DNA from: Ottowia beijingensis
Lineage (GTDB): Bacteria; Pseudomonadota; Gammaproteobacteria; Burkholderiales; Burkholderiaceae_C
DNA length: 64,000 nt
Reading direction: 5' to 3'
Assembly (NCBI RefSeq): GCF_013423955.1
Contig: NZ_JACCKX010000001.1
Location: 1,922,001-1,986,000, forward strand
Shown here piece after piece: positions 38,526 to 49,340 of this stretch. Under the pieces are notes generated by a model. That model worked only from the letters and a program-made list of their open reading frames with translations. It made no database searches and was not told the DNA's origin. Both the position numbers and the translations under genes were made by a program. The number at the start of each line of letters is the position of its first letter. The first letter of the stretch is position 1.

Positions 38526-38780
38526 CGTGCGCACGGGCGAGGGCGCAGCACCACGTGCCGTGGCGCTGCTGGCCTTCGGTGACGAGCCGAAAGCCGGTGC
38601 GCGCGCGGCCATCGACACGCTGCACGCGCGCGGCATCCGCGCCGTGATGATCAGCGGCGACAACCGCGCCGCCGCCGAGGCCATGGCGCGCCGGCTGGGC
38701 CTGAAGCCCGAGGACGGTGAGGTGCTGGCCGAGGTGCTGCCGGGCGACAAGGCGGATGCCGTGCAGGCGTTGAAGCGCGG

Positions 38781-39040
38781 CACCCTCCCCGCTGGGGAGG
38801 GCTGGGGTGGGGGCTGGCCACGCTGGCGATGACGCTGCGGTGGATCAAATGGCGCAGCCCCCATCCCCACCTTCCCCCAGCGGGGAAGGGGTGAACAGCC
38901 GAATCTTCACCCCGGTACGCTCCCTCTTCCCGGTGGGGGAGAGGGCTGGGGTGAGGGTGGGGAGCCTTCGCACGGCACGGTTGCCGATCAGGCGCCGCGG
39001 CCCTCGCCCCCAGCCTCTCCCGCCCGCGGGAGAGGGCGCA
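38781..39040. repeat. CCCTCACCCC-type repeat array inside copA
   Basis: CACCCTCCCCGCTGGGGAGG, CACCTTCCCCCAGCGGGGAA, GGGGGAGAGGGCTGGGGTGA and CCTCTCCCGCCCGCGGGAGA units. The insert carries the TGA at 38830-38832. Confidence 0.85.
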
Positions 39041-39484
39041 AGCCCCACGTCGTCGCCATGGTCGGCGACGGCGTCAACGACGCGCCCGCGCTGGCGGCAG
39101 CCGACGTGGGCATGGCCATGGGCAGCGGCACCGACGTGGCCATGCACGCGGCCGGCATCACGCTGATGCGCGGCGACGTCGGCCTGGTGCCGGCGGCGCT
39201 GGACATCTCGCAGCGCACGGTGGCCAAGATCCGCCAGAACCTGTTCTGGGCCTTCATCTACAACGTGGCCGGCATTCCGCTGGCCGCGCTGGGCTACCTG
39301 AGCCCGGTGCTGGCCGGCGCGGCCATGGCACTGTCTTCGGTCAGCGTCACGACGAACGCCCTGATGCTGAGGCGCTGGCGTCCGGCGGCCAGTGCCACCA
39401 CCGGCCGTGGGGACTAAAGTGTGAAATAAGTCGCGGTGGACCGTTAGACTGCGCGGCGTGTCCGACTGCCGAAGAACGTCCGCC

Positions 39485-40520
39485 ATGCGCTTCCATTCCG
39501 CCTTGTTGGCTACGACCCTGCTGGCTGTACTGCTTGTCACGGGGTGCAAGCCATCCGCTACTGAATCTGTGCCGGCTCCGGCCCATCCCCAGCCGGGCTC
39601 GGCCCCGCGCCGGCGCCTGTGCCCGTGCCCGTGCCCGTGCCCGCCGCCAGCGCGCCGCAGGCCGCCTTCGATATCGCCAAGCTGCCGCTGAGCCAGGTCA
39701 CGCTGGGCGAATGGCCATACCTGGGGCTTCCCGACGGCTATATCGCCGAGGGCGCGCCAACCGCACCAAGGCGTTTGCCCGTTTTCCGTTCTGGGTCAAC
39801 GGCGCGGCGCACTGGGTGGAAGGGCGGTTTCATGAATGGCGCTTCAGCGCCCAGCCAGGGGCGCAGTATTCACCGCCGGAAGTAGCCAAGAACGTGGAGA
39901 GCATGGTGCAGCAACTTGGCGGCGTGAAGGTGAGCGAGGGCAAGCTCCCGGCCGAAACCGCCAACAGCTGGGGTGACGAGATCACCCAGGGCTTCATCGA
40001 CGGACTGGGTGATGTGTGGAACCGTCCCGTCACTACCTATGTGGTGCGCCGCGACGACGGCAACATCTGGGTGCACTTCGGGCAGAACAACGAACAGGGG
40101 TGGATGACCCTTGGGCAGGAAAAGGCCTTCCAGCCCAGCGCCCAGTTGCTGCCCGCCGGCGAGCTGAAAAAGCAGCTCGACAGCGCCGGCAAGGTCACCA
40201 TCGCCGTCAACTTCGATACCGACAAGACCTCCATCCTGCCCAGTTCGCAGCCGCAGATCGATCAGGTGCTGCAGTTGCTGAAGGACGACCCGGCGCTGCG
40301 CCTGTCGGTGAACGGTCACACCGACAACCGGGGCGACGCCGCGCACAACCAGGCGCTCTCCGAAGGCCGCGCCCGGGCCGTGGTGTCGGCCCTCAACGGC
40401 CAAGGCATCGAAGCCGCTCGGCTGACGGCGCAGGGCTTCGGCGACACCCAGCCGGTGGCCGACAACAGCTCCGACGAGGGCCGTGCGCGCAACCGGCGGG
40501 TGGAGCTGGTCAAGGCCTGA
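39485..40520 (+). CDS. OmpA-family lipoprotein (two apparent frameshifts)
   Basis: About 345 residues. Lipoprotein signal MRFHSALLATTLLAVLLVTGC, a Pro/Val/Ala linker (39600-39650), a middle domain (WPYLGLPDGY, FPFWVNGAAHWVEGRFHEWR) and a C-terminal OmpA domain binding peptidoglycan (VNGHTDNRGDAAHNQALSEG, RARNRRVELV). Bases appear to be missing near 39600 and 39757. Likely an outer-membrane lipoprotein tethered to the sacculus. Confidence 0.85.
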
Positions 40521-40678
40521 CGGGAGGCGTCCATGGCTGATGCGGTCGGCGCGGAAACCGACCGTGATTGCTTGATGCGCATCAACTTCGAACCGGGTTG
40601 GATGGCCAGCGTTCGCGCCTGCGCGGGCAGTTGTGGCATGCTCGCATTTCACGCCCGCCAAGCGGAGAGGAGACTGAT

Positions 40679-41262
40679 TTGAAACACCGGAGTCTGGAGA
40701 TCATCCGCGACGAGCATTCGTCGCTTGCCGCCATGCTGCAGTCCATGCGGATGCTGGTGGACCGCGGGCCCGGCGACGACCCGAAGAACTTCTTCGACGT
40801 GCTGCGTGCCATGCTGTTCTACATCGACGAGTTTCCCGAGCGCCTGCACCACCCGAAGGAGACGGAACTGCTGTTCCCCGCGTGGCTGCCGCCGCGCCCG
40901 AGGTGGGCGTGGCCATTGCCCGGCTCGACCGCGACCACGAGTACACCGAGAAGGCCGTGCGCGATATCCAGCACCTGCTGATGGCGTGGGAATACATGGG
41001 CGAATCGCGCCGCCAGGCCTTCGTGGACGGGTTCACCCGCTACGTCAATCTGTACCTGGCGCACATGCAGCTGGAAGAGCAGGAAGTGCTGCCCGCCGCC
41101 GAGAAGCACCTGACCGAGGCTGACTGGGCACTGCTGGACGCCGAGTTCGAGAAGAACTGCGACCCACTGACCGGCAAGTACAAGCCCGACCCGGCCTACG
41201 AGGCGCTGTTCACCCGCATCGTGATGAACGCGCCCGCGCCCATCGGACTGGGCGGCGGCTGA
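40679..41262 (+). CDS. hemerythrin (HHE) domain protein (frameshifted)
   Basis: About 194 residues, starting at a TTG preceded by GGAGAGG. Iron-ligand segments: IIRDEHSSLAAM, LHHPKETELLFP, LDRDHEYTEKAV and YLAHMQLEEQEVLP. One missing base near 40888. The family binds oxygen, NO or iron. Directly upstream of the formaldehyde operon but behind its own terminator. Confidence 0.85.
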
Positions 41263-41282
41263 CGGCCCCTGCCCTGAACCTG

Positions 41283-41308
41283 AAAAGGCCGCCACCGCGC
41301 GGCCTTTT
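41283..41308. terminator. bidirectional rho-independent terminator
   Basis: AAAAGGCCGCCACCGCGCGG CCTTTT: a GC stem with A and T runs on both sides, after the hemerythrin gene. Confidence 0.85.
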
Positions 41309-41323
41309 GCCGCCCGGCGTTTG

Positions 41324-41338
41324 TACTGCACCCCAGTA
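41324..41338 (+). promoter_or_regulatory. candidate FrmR operator
   Basis: TACTGCACCCCAGTA, an imperfect palindrome with a central C tract, as in operators of the FrmR/CsoR/RcnR family. 29 bases before the frmR ATG. Confidence 0.6.
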
Positions 41339-41366
41339 TCCCGTAGACTGGCCGTGAGTACCTGCC

Positions 41367-41666
41367 ATGCCCCATTCACCCGACGACAAGAAGCGCGCCA
41401 TCACGCGCCTGCGCCGCATCCGCGGCCAGGCCGAGGCGCTGGAGCGCAGCATTGCCGACGGCGCCGACTGCGGCCCCGTGCTGCAGCAGTTGGCCGCCAT
41501 GCGCGGCGCCGTCAACGGTCTGATGGCCGACGTGCTGGAGGGCCACCTGCGCGAATCCTTCGGCCACGCCGACTGCAGCATCGAAGCATTGCAAGACCCC
41601 GCCCATGCGCGCACGCACGAGGCCATCGACGAGATTTCGTCGCTCGTGCGCTCGTACCTCAAGTAA
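41367..41666 (+). CDS. frmR: formaldehyde-responsive repressor FrmR (CsoR/RcnR family)
   Basis: 99 residues, all-helical. KRAITRLRRIRGQAEALERS at the start, the sensing Cys in DGADCGPVLQQLAAMRGAVN, and HLRESFGHAD. The family binds DNA as a tetramer and releases it when formaldehyde crosslinks the N-terminus and the Cys. First gene of the operon with frmA 24 bases downstream. Confidence 0.92.
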   Translation: MPHSPDDKKRAITRLRRIRGQAEALERSIADGADCGPVLQQLAAMRGAVNGLMADVLEGHLRESFGHADCSIEALQDPAHARTHEAIDEISSLVRSYLK

Positions 41667-42803
<1,137 letters not shown>

Positions 42804-42871
42804 ATGCCCCCGTGCTTGATCTGCTCCTGCCTCGGATTTAATATCTATTAACAACAGATAGGAGAAATCCC

Positions 42872-43126
42872 ATGCCCACCAGCGTTGCGCTTGGCAGTCA
42901 TTTCGAGGTTTTCGCCCGCGAGCAAGTGCAGAGCGGCAGATTCAACAACGTCAGCGAAGTCGTGCGTGCCGGCTTGCGCCTGCTCGAAGAAAGCGAGCAG
43001 CGCCGGCAACTGGAATTGGACGCGCTGCGGGCCGAGATCGCCGCCGGTTTGGCCAGTGGCGCTCCGCGGCCTGCGGAGGAGGTTTTCGCGCGCGCCGAGA
43101 CCAGATTCGCCGACCGGGCGCGCTGA
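42872..43126 (+). CDS. parD: ParD-type antitoxin (ribbon-helix-helix)
   Basis: 84 residues. N-terminal ribbon-helix-helix (MPTSVALGSHFEVFAREQVQ, SGRFNNVSEVVRAGLRLLEE) and an acidic C-terminal toxin-binding part (EEVFARAETRFADRA). It represses its own operon and neutralises ParE in known pairs. Its stop overlaps the parE start (TGATG). Embedded in the frm operon. Confidence 0.92.
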   Translation: MPTSVALGSHFEVFAREQVQSGRFNNVSEVVRAGLRLLEESEQRRQLELDALRAEIAAGLASGAPRPAEEVFARAETRFADRAR

Positions 43127-43429
43127 TGCGCCTCGGCTTCACGCCGCTGGCGGAGCAGGATCTGGTGTCGATCGCCGACTACATCGCCACCGACAACCCA
43201 CGCCGGGCCGCCAGCTTCGTGCGGGAGTTGCGCCAACAATGCGAACGCATCAAGCGCAACCCGACCGGCTACCGGCTGCGTCCCGAATTGGGCGAAGGCA
43301 TCCGCTCTTGTGCGCACGGCCGCTACATGGTTTTTTATCGCATCGGCCAGCGAGATCGTCGTCGTGCGCATTCTGCATGGCGCGCGCGATTTGCCAGCGC
43401 AGTTCGCAGCGGATGAGACCCCGCCCTGA
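43126..43429 (+). CDS. parE: ParE/RelE-superfamily toxin (frameshifted)
   Basis: About 100 residues. FTPLAEQDLVSIADYIATDN, RNPTGYRLRPELGEGIRSCA and HGRYMVFYRI are typical ParE segments. Restoring one base near 43345 gives VVVRILHGARDLPAQF, the conserved last strand and helix. ParE toxins poison DNA gyrase. Translationally coupled to parD. Confidence 0.88.
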
Positions 43430-43454
43430 ACCGATCCCTCTACAGGAGTCCACC

Positions 43455-44294
43455 ATGCAACGCACCGAACACCACGCCAGCTTCGGCGGCCGCCAGGAAG
43501 TCTGGCAGCACGCCAGCACCAGCACGGGCACCGACATGAAGGTCGGTGTCTACCTGCCGCCTGCCGCCTTGAAGGGCGAGCAGTGCCCGGTGCTGTACTG
43601 GCTCTCGGGCCTGACCTGCACCGAGCAGAACTTCATCACCAAGGCCGGCGCGCAGCAGTTCGCGGCCGAGCACAACCTAATCCTCGTCGCGCCCGACACC
43701 AGCCCGCGGGGCGAAGGCGTGGCCAACGACGACGCCTACGACCTGGGTCAGGGCGCGGGCTTCTACCTGAACGCCACGCAGGCGCCGTGGGCACCGCACT
43801 TCCGCATGGAGGATTACGTGGTGCAGGAGCTGCCGGCGCTGATCGAGCAGCACTTTCCGGCCAGCGCCGCGCGCGGCATCTTCGGCCACAGCATGGGCGG
43901 CCACGGCGCGCTGACGCTGGCGCTGCGCCATCCCGGCAAGTACAAAAGCGTGAGCGCGTTCAGCCCCATCGTGGCGCCGTCGCAGGTGCCGTGGGGGCAG
44001 AAGGCGCTGAAGGCGTATCGGGGCGACGACCCGGCGGCGTGGAAGCAGCACGACACCGTGGCGCTGATTGCCGGTGCCACCGAGCGCCTGCCGCTGCTGG
44101 TCGATCAGGGCGATGCCGACGAGTTTCTGGCCGAGCACCTCAGGCCCGAGCTGCTGCAGGCCGCGTGCGACAAGGCCGGCCACCCGCTGACGCTGCGCAT
44201 GCAGCCCGGCTACGACCACAGCTACTACTTCATCGCCAGCTTCATGGCCGATCACCTGGCGCACCACGCGCGGGCACTGCGCCCGGAGCGCTGA
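43455..44294 (+). CDS. fghA: S-formylglutathione hydrolase
   Basis: 279 residues, an esterase-D-type alpha/beta hydrolase. Nucleophile Ser in FGHSMGGHGAL, Asp in LLVDQGDADEF and His in GYDHSYYF. Releases formate from S-formylglutathione, the last step after frmA. It has its own ribbon-like ribosome-binding site (AGGAGTC) after the parDE insert. Confidence 0.95.
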   Translation: MQRTEHHASFGGRQEVWQHASTSTGTDMKVGVYLPPAALKGEQCPVLYWLSGLTCTEQNFITKAGAQQFAAEHNLILVAPDTSPRGEGVANDDAYDLGQGAGFYLNATQAPWAPHFRMEDYVVQELPALIEQHFPASAARGIFGHSMGGHGALTLALRHPGKYKSVSAFSPIVAPSQVPWGQKALKAYRGDDPAAWKQHDTVALIAGATERLPLLVDQGDADEFLAEHLRPELLQAACDKAGHPLTLRMQPGYDHSYYFIASFMADHLAHHARALRPER

Positions 44295-44552
44295 TACCGA
44301 GGGGTTCCACGGCGGGCGCGGTCGTCGGCGCGGCGGGGATGCCGCGGGTGGGCCGTGGGGTGGCGCCAGGCCGGCGTACAGCACGCCCACGATGAGCAGA
44401 CTGGCGAAAACGATGGCGAGCGCTTGTTGTGTGGTCATGGTGCCTCCCCAGAGCAACGAGGCCCATTGGAGCGCAGTCACGTGCTGTGCACCATCAGCCA
44501 TTGGGCCAGGGCCACCCCACTTTGGTTGTAGGCGGCCCTGAAGGACGCGGCC
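44295..44552 (-). other. gap with a possible small membrane protein
   Basis: On the minus strand an ATG at 44438 opens MTTQQALAIVFASLLIVGVL followed by YAGLAPPHGP, a single hydrophobic helix with a Pro/Arg-rich tail. No stop is found at a sensible length in this frame, so a base may be missing. No family support. Confidence 0.3.
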
Positions 44553-45679
44553 TCAGCCGCCCAGCGTCGGGTAGTCGGTGTAGCCCTGGGCGCCACCGCC
44601 GTACATGGTGGCCTTGTCCAGCCCCTGGTAAGGCCCGCCGTGGCGGATGCGGGCGGCCAGGTCGGGCATGCTGATGAAGGCCTTGCCGAAGGCCACCAGA
44701 TCGGCGCGGCCGGAGGCGACAGCGTCTTCGGCCAGCACCGGGTCGTAGCCGTTGTTCACCATCCACGCGCCGCGGCCGCCGGCCTGGCGGTAGGCGGCCT
44801 TCATGGCGGCATAGTCGAACGGGCGCCCGGGCACCTCGCGCGGGCCGCCGGTGGCGCCTTCGATGACGTGGATGTAGGCCAGGCCGAGCGGCGCGAGCTG
44901 GCGGATGAGGTAATCGAACAGCGGCTGCGGCTCGGCGTCGTCGATGCCGTTGGCGGGCGTGACGGGCGATAGTCGGATGCCCACGCGGTCGTGGCCCACG
45001 GCATCGATCACGGCGCGGGTCACTTCCAGCATCAGGCGGGCACGGTTCTCGATCTTGCCGCCGTAGTCGTCGGTGCGCTGGTTGGCGCCGGTCTTCAGGA
45101 ACTGGTCCAGCAGGTAGCCGTTGGCGCCGTGGATCTCGACGCCGTCGAAGCCGGCCGACTTGACGGCGTTGCGCGCGGCGGCGGCGCAGTCGTGCACGAT
45201 CTGCGGGATCTCGTGCCGGTGCAGGGCGCGCGGCGCGCTGACCGGCGTGAAGTGGCCCTGGCCCTGTTCGTTGAAGACGTAGGTCTTGGCCTCGGCGCGG
45301 ATGGCCGAGGGCGCCACCGGATCGGCGTTGCCGGGCTGCAGGATGTGGTGCGACACGCGGCCCACGTGCCACAGCTGGCAGACGATCTTGCCGCCCTGCG
45401 CGTGCACGGCCTGGGTCACCTTCTTCCAGCCGTCGAGCTGCTCGGTGCCGTACAGGCCGGGCACGTCGGCATAGCCCTGGCCCTGGGGGCTGATGGCGGT
45501 GGCCTCGCTGATGATGAGGCCGGCGCCGGTGTCGGGGTTGGCGCGCTGGGCGTAGTACTCGGCCATCAGCGGCGTGGGGTGGCGCCGGGCGCGCGGTTGC
45601 GCGTGAGCGGGGCCATGACGATGCGCGTGGCCAGGTCAATGGCGCCGGCGCGGGTGGGTGAAAACAGTGGGCTGGGCAT
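44553..45679 (-). CDS. Old Yellow Enzyme-family FMN oxidoreductase (NemA-like, frameshifted)
   Basis: About 375 residues, a TIM barrel. MPSPLFSPTRAGAIDLATRI, VMAPLTRNRA, CQLWHVGRVSHHILQPG (His pair near substrate), GFDGVEIHGANGYLLDQFL, NQRTDDYGG and AFGKAFISMPDLAARI. Reduces alpha,beta-unsaturated carbonyls or nitro compounds with NAD(P)H. One missing base near 45582. Confidence 0.92.
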
Positions 45680-45762
45680 GGTCGATCCTTGCGTTGACGC
45701 CCGTGATTTTGCGCCAAGCGCGGGGCGTGCCGCAGGCGCCCGGTGTCGCACACAATGTGCGC

Positions 45763-46977
45763 ATGTCCACGCCCGAAACACCCCGCCTGCGCCGGCTGGT
45801 GCTTATTGCCCTGGCGCTGTCGCTGGGCGCGGCGGTGTCGCTGGGCATCACGCGCTTCGCCTATGGGCTGCTGCTGCCGGTGATGCGCGACGACCTGGCC
45901 TGGAGCTACACGCTGGCCGGCGGCATGAACACCGCCAACGCCGCCGGCTACCTGCTGGGCGCGCTGGCCACGCCGTGGCTGATGCGGCGCTTTGGCGCGG
46001 CGGCGGTGCTGCTGGGCGGGGCGCTGCTGGCCAGCCTGTTCATGGCGGCGTCGGGCTTCTTCACCGCGGCCAACCCGCTGCTGCTGCAGCGCCTGCTGGC
46101 GGGCGTGGCCAGCGCCTTCGTGTTCGTGGCCGGCGGGCTGCTGGCGGCGCGGCTGGGCGCGCGCCTGCCGGCGCACGCCGGGCTGCTGCTGGGGTTGTAC
46201 TACGGCGGCACGGGCTGGGGCATCGCGGTGTCGGCGCTGGGCGTGCCGGCGCTGCTGCAGGCGGCGCAAGGCGTGCCGCACGGCTGGACCTGGGCCTGGT
46301 GGGGGCTGGCGCTGGCCTGCCTGGTGGCCACGGCGGTGCTGGTGTGGCCGGCCAGATTGCTACATAAAGAAGAGCTGTCAACGCAGGCCAGTACTGCGCA
46401 AAAGCCCGATTTTATGCCTGATCCGCTGCCCTGGCGCCGCATGCTGCCGGCGCTGGCGGGCTACACGCTGTTCGGTGTGGGCTACATCGGCTACATGACC
46501 TTCGTGATCGCCCTGCTGCGCGAGCAGGGCGTGGGCGCCGGGGCCATCACGCTGTTCTACACGCTGCTGGGGCTGGCGGTGGTGGCGTCGGCGCGCATCT
46601 GGGCCGGCCTGCTGCAGCGCGCCCAGGGCGGCGGCGCGCTGGCGCTGCTGAACGCGCTGCTGGGCGTGGCCACCATCCTGCCGGCGCTCACCGGCGCGTG
46701 GCCGGTGGTGCTGGCGTCGGGGCTGCTGTTCGGGGCGGTGTTCCTGTCGGTGGTGGCGTCGACCACCGCTTTCGTGCGCCACAACCTGCCGCAGGCGCAG
46801 TGGGCGGCCGGCATCAGCGCCTTCACCATCCTGTTCGCCTTCGGGCAGATCGTGGGGCCCACGGTGGTTGGCTGGGTGGCCGACGGCCCGGGCGGGCTGG
46901 CGCGCGGGCTGGTGTATTCGGCCGCGGCGCTGTGGTTGGGCGCATGGCTGGCCTGGCGCCAGAAGCCGCTGGCCTGA
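45763..46977 (+). CDS. MFS transporter, YbfB/YjiJ family, with repeat-encoded loop
   Basis: 404 residues, 12 membrane helices. ALSLGAAVSLGITRFAYGLL and WSYTLAGGMNTANAAGYLLG match the YbfB/YjiJ family of uncharacterised transporters. The loop between helices 6 and 7 contains an AGCTAT-type repeat read in frame as LLHKEELSTQASTAQKPDFM; the frame is intact. The substrate is unknown. Confidence 0.85.
   Translation: MSTPETPRLRRLVLIALALSLGAAVSLGITRFAYGLLLPVMRDDLAWSYTLAGGMNTANAAGYLLGALATPWLMRRFGAAAVLLGGALLASLFMAASGFFTAANPLLLQRLLAGVASAFVFVAGGLLAARLGARLPAHAGLLLGLYYGGTGWGIAVSALGVPALLQAAQGVPHGWTWAWWGLALACLVATAVLVWPARLLHKEELSTQASTAQKPDFMPDPLPWRRMLPALAGYTLFGVGYIGYMTFVIALLREQGVGAGAITLFYTLLGLAVVASARIWAGLLQRAQGGGALALLNALLGVATILPALTGAWPVVLASGLLFGAVFLSVVASTTAFVRHNLPQAQWAAGISAFTILFAFGQIVGPTVVGWVADGPGGLARGLVYSAAALWLGAWLAWRQKPLA
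46356..46413. repeat. AGCTAT-type repeat inside the MFS gene
   Basis: TTGCTACATAAAGAAGAGCT GTCAACGCAGGCCAGTACTG CGCAAAAGCCCGATTTT, in the central cytoplasmic loop. Confidence 0.7.
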
Positions 46978-47165
46978 ACCCCGCCCGCACACTGCATGGG
47001 TGTGTGATGTTTGTCGCGCCGCTGTGGCGCCGGCTGGGGACAAGTGCACACAAGTGGTTGATTTCGGCAACTGCAGGCGCACGCCGGCGCGGCCCGGCGC
47101 CAGAATCGCGCCCGCCGGCTGGCTGTCGCGGACAGGGCGGTCGGCACTTCACCCGAAAGACTCCC

Positions 47166-48038
47166 ATGCGCATGATGAACGCCCATTCCCTTGCCCGCCG
47201 CACGCTGATCGCGGCGGCTTCGCTGGCCCTGCTGCCGGCCTTCGCGCAGTCGCCCGCGCTGGCCGACACGCTGGCCAAGCTGAGCGCCAGCAAGACCATC
47301 ACGCTGGGCGTGCGCAAGAACGCCGCGCCCTTTTCGTACATCGATGCCGCGGGCAAGCCGGCCGGCTTCAGCTGGGCGCTGTGCCAGGCCATCGTGCAGC
47401 AGCTGTCGGCCGAGCTGAAGACGCCGATCGCGGTGAAGTTCGAGCCGGTGACGCTGGGTGAATCGTTCGATCTGCTCAAGCAGGGCCGGATCGACCTGCA
47501 CTGCGGCAGCACGGCCAACACGGCGGAGCGCGCCAAGGCGGTGGATTTCTCCAACACCTTCTTCGTGTCGCGGGTGGTGGCGGCGCACCGCAAGCAGGAC
47601 GCCAAATTCGCGTCGGCGCGCGAGTTCGGCCGCACGGGCGTGCTGCAGGGCTCTACGGCGCAGACGCTGATGCAGGTGTACGCCGCCAAGAAGGCCAGCA
47701 CGCTGGCGCTGGGCCCGGTGAAGCCCTTCGCCAGCTACGACGAGGGCGCCAAGCTGCTCAAGGGCGGCGCCATCGACACGCTGGTGGCCGACGAACTGCT
47801 GATCCCGCGCGACGCAGAGATCGCCCTGCGGCGCGACCAGCTGACGGTGGAGCCCTATGCGCTGGTGATGCGCAAGGGCGATGCGGCGTTTGTCGACGCG
47901 GTGGACCGCGCGCTGGCCAAGGTGGTGAGCGGCCCGCAAGCCAGGCAGCTGGCGGAGGCCGCGGGCCTGAAGGTGGACCACATGACGCTGGACGCCTGGC
48001 GCAACCCCAACAAGCAGCCGGCGCCGCCGGTGTTCTGA
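47166..48038 (+). CDS. periplasmic solute-binding protein, family 3 (amino-acid type)
   Basis: 290 residues. Signal peptide (TLIAAASLALLPAFAQS), then LAKLSASKTITLGVRKNAAP, GKPAGFSWALCQAIVQQLSA, and LKQGRIDLHCGSTANTAERA, the family-3 signature region. No permease or ATPase gene is adjacent, so it is an orphan binding protein. Confidence 0.88.
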   Translation: MRMMNAHSLARRTLIAAASLALLPAFAQSPALADTLAKLSASKTITLGVRKNAAPFSYIDAAGKPAGFSWALCQAIVQQLSAELKTPIAVKFEPVTLGESFDLLKQGRIDLHCGSTANTAERAKAVDFSNTFFVSRVVAAHRKQDAKFASAREFGRTGVLQGSTAQTLMQVYAAKKASTLALGPVKPFASYDEGAKLLKGGAIDTLVADELLIPRDAEIALRRDQLTVEPYALVMRKGDAAFVDAVDRALAKVVSGPQARQLAEAAGLKVDHMTLDAWRNPNKQPAPPVF

Positions 48039-48066
48039 CGGCGCGCGGGCGCTCAGGCCCGGTCGA

Positions 48067-48669
48067 TCAGATCAGGCCTTCGGCCTTCATCGCCGCCTGC
48101 ACCGCCGGGCGGGCGGCCACGCGCTGGCGGTAGGCCGTGAGGTTCTGGTAGGGCGACAGGTCGATCTGCATCGGCTGGGCCCAGTTGGTGACGGTGAACA
48201 GGTAGCCGTCGGCCACGGTGAAGTCGTCGCCCATCAGCCAGGTCTTGCCGGCCAGCAGGCCGTCCACGTGCTGCAGGCGGTCGGCCAGCTTGGCCTTGAA
48301 GCGCTCCTTGGCCTCGGCCGGCATGCCGGGGTCGAACAGCGGGCCGAAGTTCTTGTGCAGCTCGGTGCCGATGAAGTTGAGCAGGCTTTGCAGCTGGTAG
48401 CGTGCCAGGGTGCCGTTGGCGGGGGCGAGCTTGGCCGGCGCCTGGTCGGCGATGTACTGGACGATGGCCGGACCTTCGCTCAGGCCGGTGCCATCGTCGA
48501 GCACCAGATAGGGCACGTAGCCGAGCGGGTTGACCTGGCGGAAGTCGCTGCCGTCGGGCAGCTGCTTGGTCTTGGTGGGGGCAGAGATGGCTTCGTAGGG
48601 CAGGCCGGCTTCCTCGAGCGCGATGTGGGGCGACAGCGAGCAGGCGCCGGCAGAGTAGTAGAGCTTCAT
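48067..48669 (-). CDS. gst: glutathione S-transferase, beta class
   Basis: 200 residues. MKLYYSAGACSLSPHIALEE holds the class-typical Cys at position 10, then NPLGYVPYLVLDDGTGLSEG (glutathione site) and WLMGDDFTVADGYLFTVTNW in the helical domain. Detoxification or redox role. Confidence 0.93.
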   Translation of the reverse strand: MKLYYSAGACSLSPHIALEEAGLPYEAISAPTKTKQLPDGSDFRQVNPLGYVPYLVLDDGTGLSEGPAIVQYIADQAPAKLAPANGTLARYQLQSLLNFIGTELHKNFGPLFDPGMPAEAKERFKAKLADRLQHVDGLLAGKTWLMGDDFTVADGYLFTVTNWAQPMQIDLSPYQNLTAYRQRVAARPAVQAAMKAEGLI

Positions 48670-48691
48670 GGATGCATCCTTTGTTTTATGG

Positions 48692-48750
48692 GTCGAATCG
48701 GGCTCCAGCGCCCGTCCTGATTGCGCGAACAGCTATCTAAAGAATAGCAT
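48692..48750. repeat. AGCTAT-type repeat (reverse orientation)
   Basis: GTCGAATCGGGCTCCAGCGC CCGTCCTGATTGCGCGAACA GCTATCTAAAGAATAGC, upstream of gst. Confidence 0.8.
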
Positions 48751-48801
48751 CTGTTGCCGCGCCGATCAGCATATCAAAAGCCGAGCAACCTTGCAGGCGG
48801 C

Positions 48802-49125
48802 TCAGGCGGGGCGGGTGCGGGTGGCGCGCTCCAGCTGCGCCAGGTAGCGCATGGCGTGCACGCCGTTGTCGGCCACGGGGCCGCACATCTCCAGCGCCGG
48901 CCGCAACTGGCGGCACACCGCCGGGCGACCGGGCTGGCCGAAAACGCGGCAGCGCAGGGCGTCGTCCAGCTGCACGCAGTGCACGCCGGCCGGCTTGCCG
49001 TGCGGCATGCCGGGAATGGCGGAGCTGATCGACGGGGCGATGCAGCAGGCACCGCAGCCGGGGCGGCAGGCCAGCGCCTGGTCAGGTGCCGGATCGGGCT
49101 GCAGCGCAGGTGGGTCAAGCGTCAT
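48802..49125 (-). CDS. YkgJ-family cysteine-cluster protein
   Basis: 107 residues. [40 protein letters not shown] and [13 protein letters not shown]: the spaced Cys residues of the YkgJ family, proposed to bind zinc or an iron-sulphur cluster. Function unproven. Confidence 0.85.
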   Translation of the reverse strand: MTLDPPALQPDPAPDQALACRPGCGACCIAPSISSAIPGMPHGKPAGVHCVQLDDALRCRVFGQPGRPAVCRQLRPALEMCGPVADNGVHAMRYLAQLERATRTRPA

Positions 49126-49340
49126 ATGCTTTCATAATCATAGCGAGCGAGCGGATGGCCGCCGCAGCGGGGTTGCGCTGTCCTACGCGCTTGTGCCGGT
49201 GTGGATGACGGCGGCTGGCCGCGACCGGGGCGACCATGAAGCCATGCAGTGACGGCCCCCAGGGCGACTGACCAAAACGGCCGAAGGCTTTGACCGCTGG
49301 CACTGCATTCAGACAGACCACTTTCGAGAAGGAGATAGAC

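Larger units (their letters stand above)
36907..39417 (+). pseudogene. copA: copper-exporting P1B-type ATPase CopA with two repeat inserts and one in-frame TGA
   Basis: About 836 codons. HMA domain ([18 protein letters not shown]), TGE motif ([13 protein letters not shown]), CPC membrane site ([15 protein letters not shown]), phosphorylation site ([10 protein letters not shown]), N-domain ([11 protein letters not shown]), hinge ([15 protein letters not shown]) and final helices. A first insert (38467-38525, AGCTAT family) in the N/P-domain region stays open as [20 protein letters not shown] second (38781-39040, CCCTCACCCC family) lies between [10 protein letters not shown] and [12 protein letters not shown], keeps the frame, but contains one TGA (38830-38832). 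As written the protein stops before the hinge motif and would be inactive. It could be a genuine disruption, or three lost bases could restore a TGA-free frame. Regulated by CueR. Confidence 0.85.

Noticed and set aside
29639..38832. TGA in creB and copA as selenocysteine codons or a changed genetic code
   Set aside because: TGA ends many other genes in the window. The TGAs lie in repeat-derived linkers, not at catalytic positions, and no selenocysteine-insertion hairpin or sel genes are visible.
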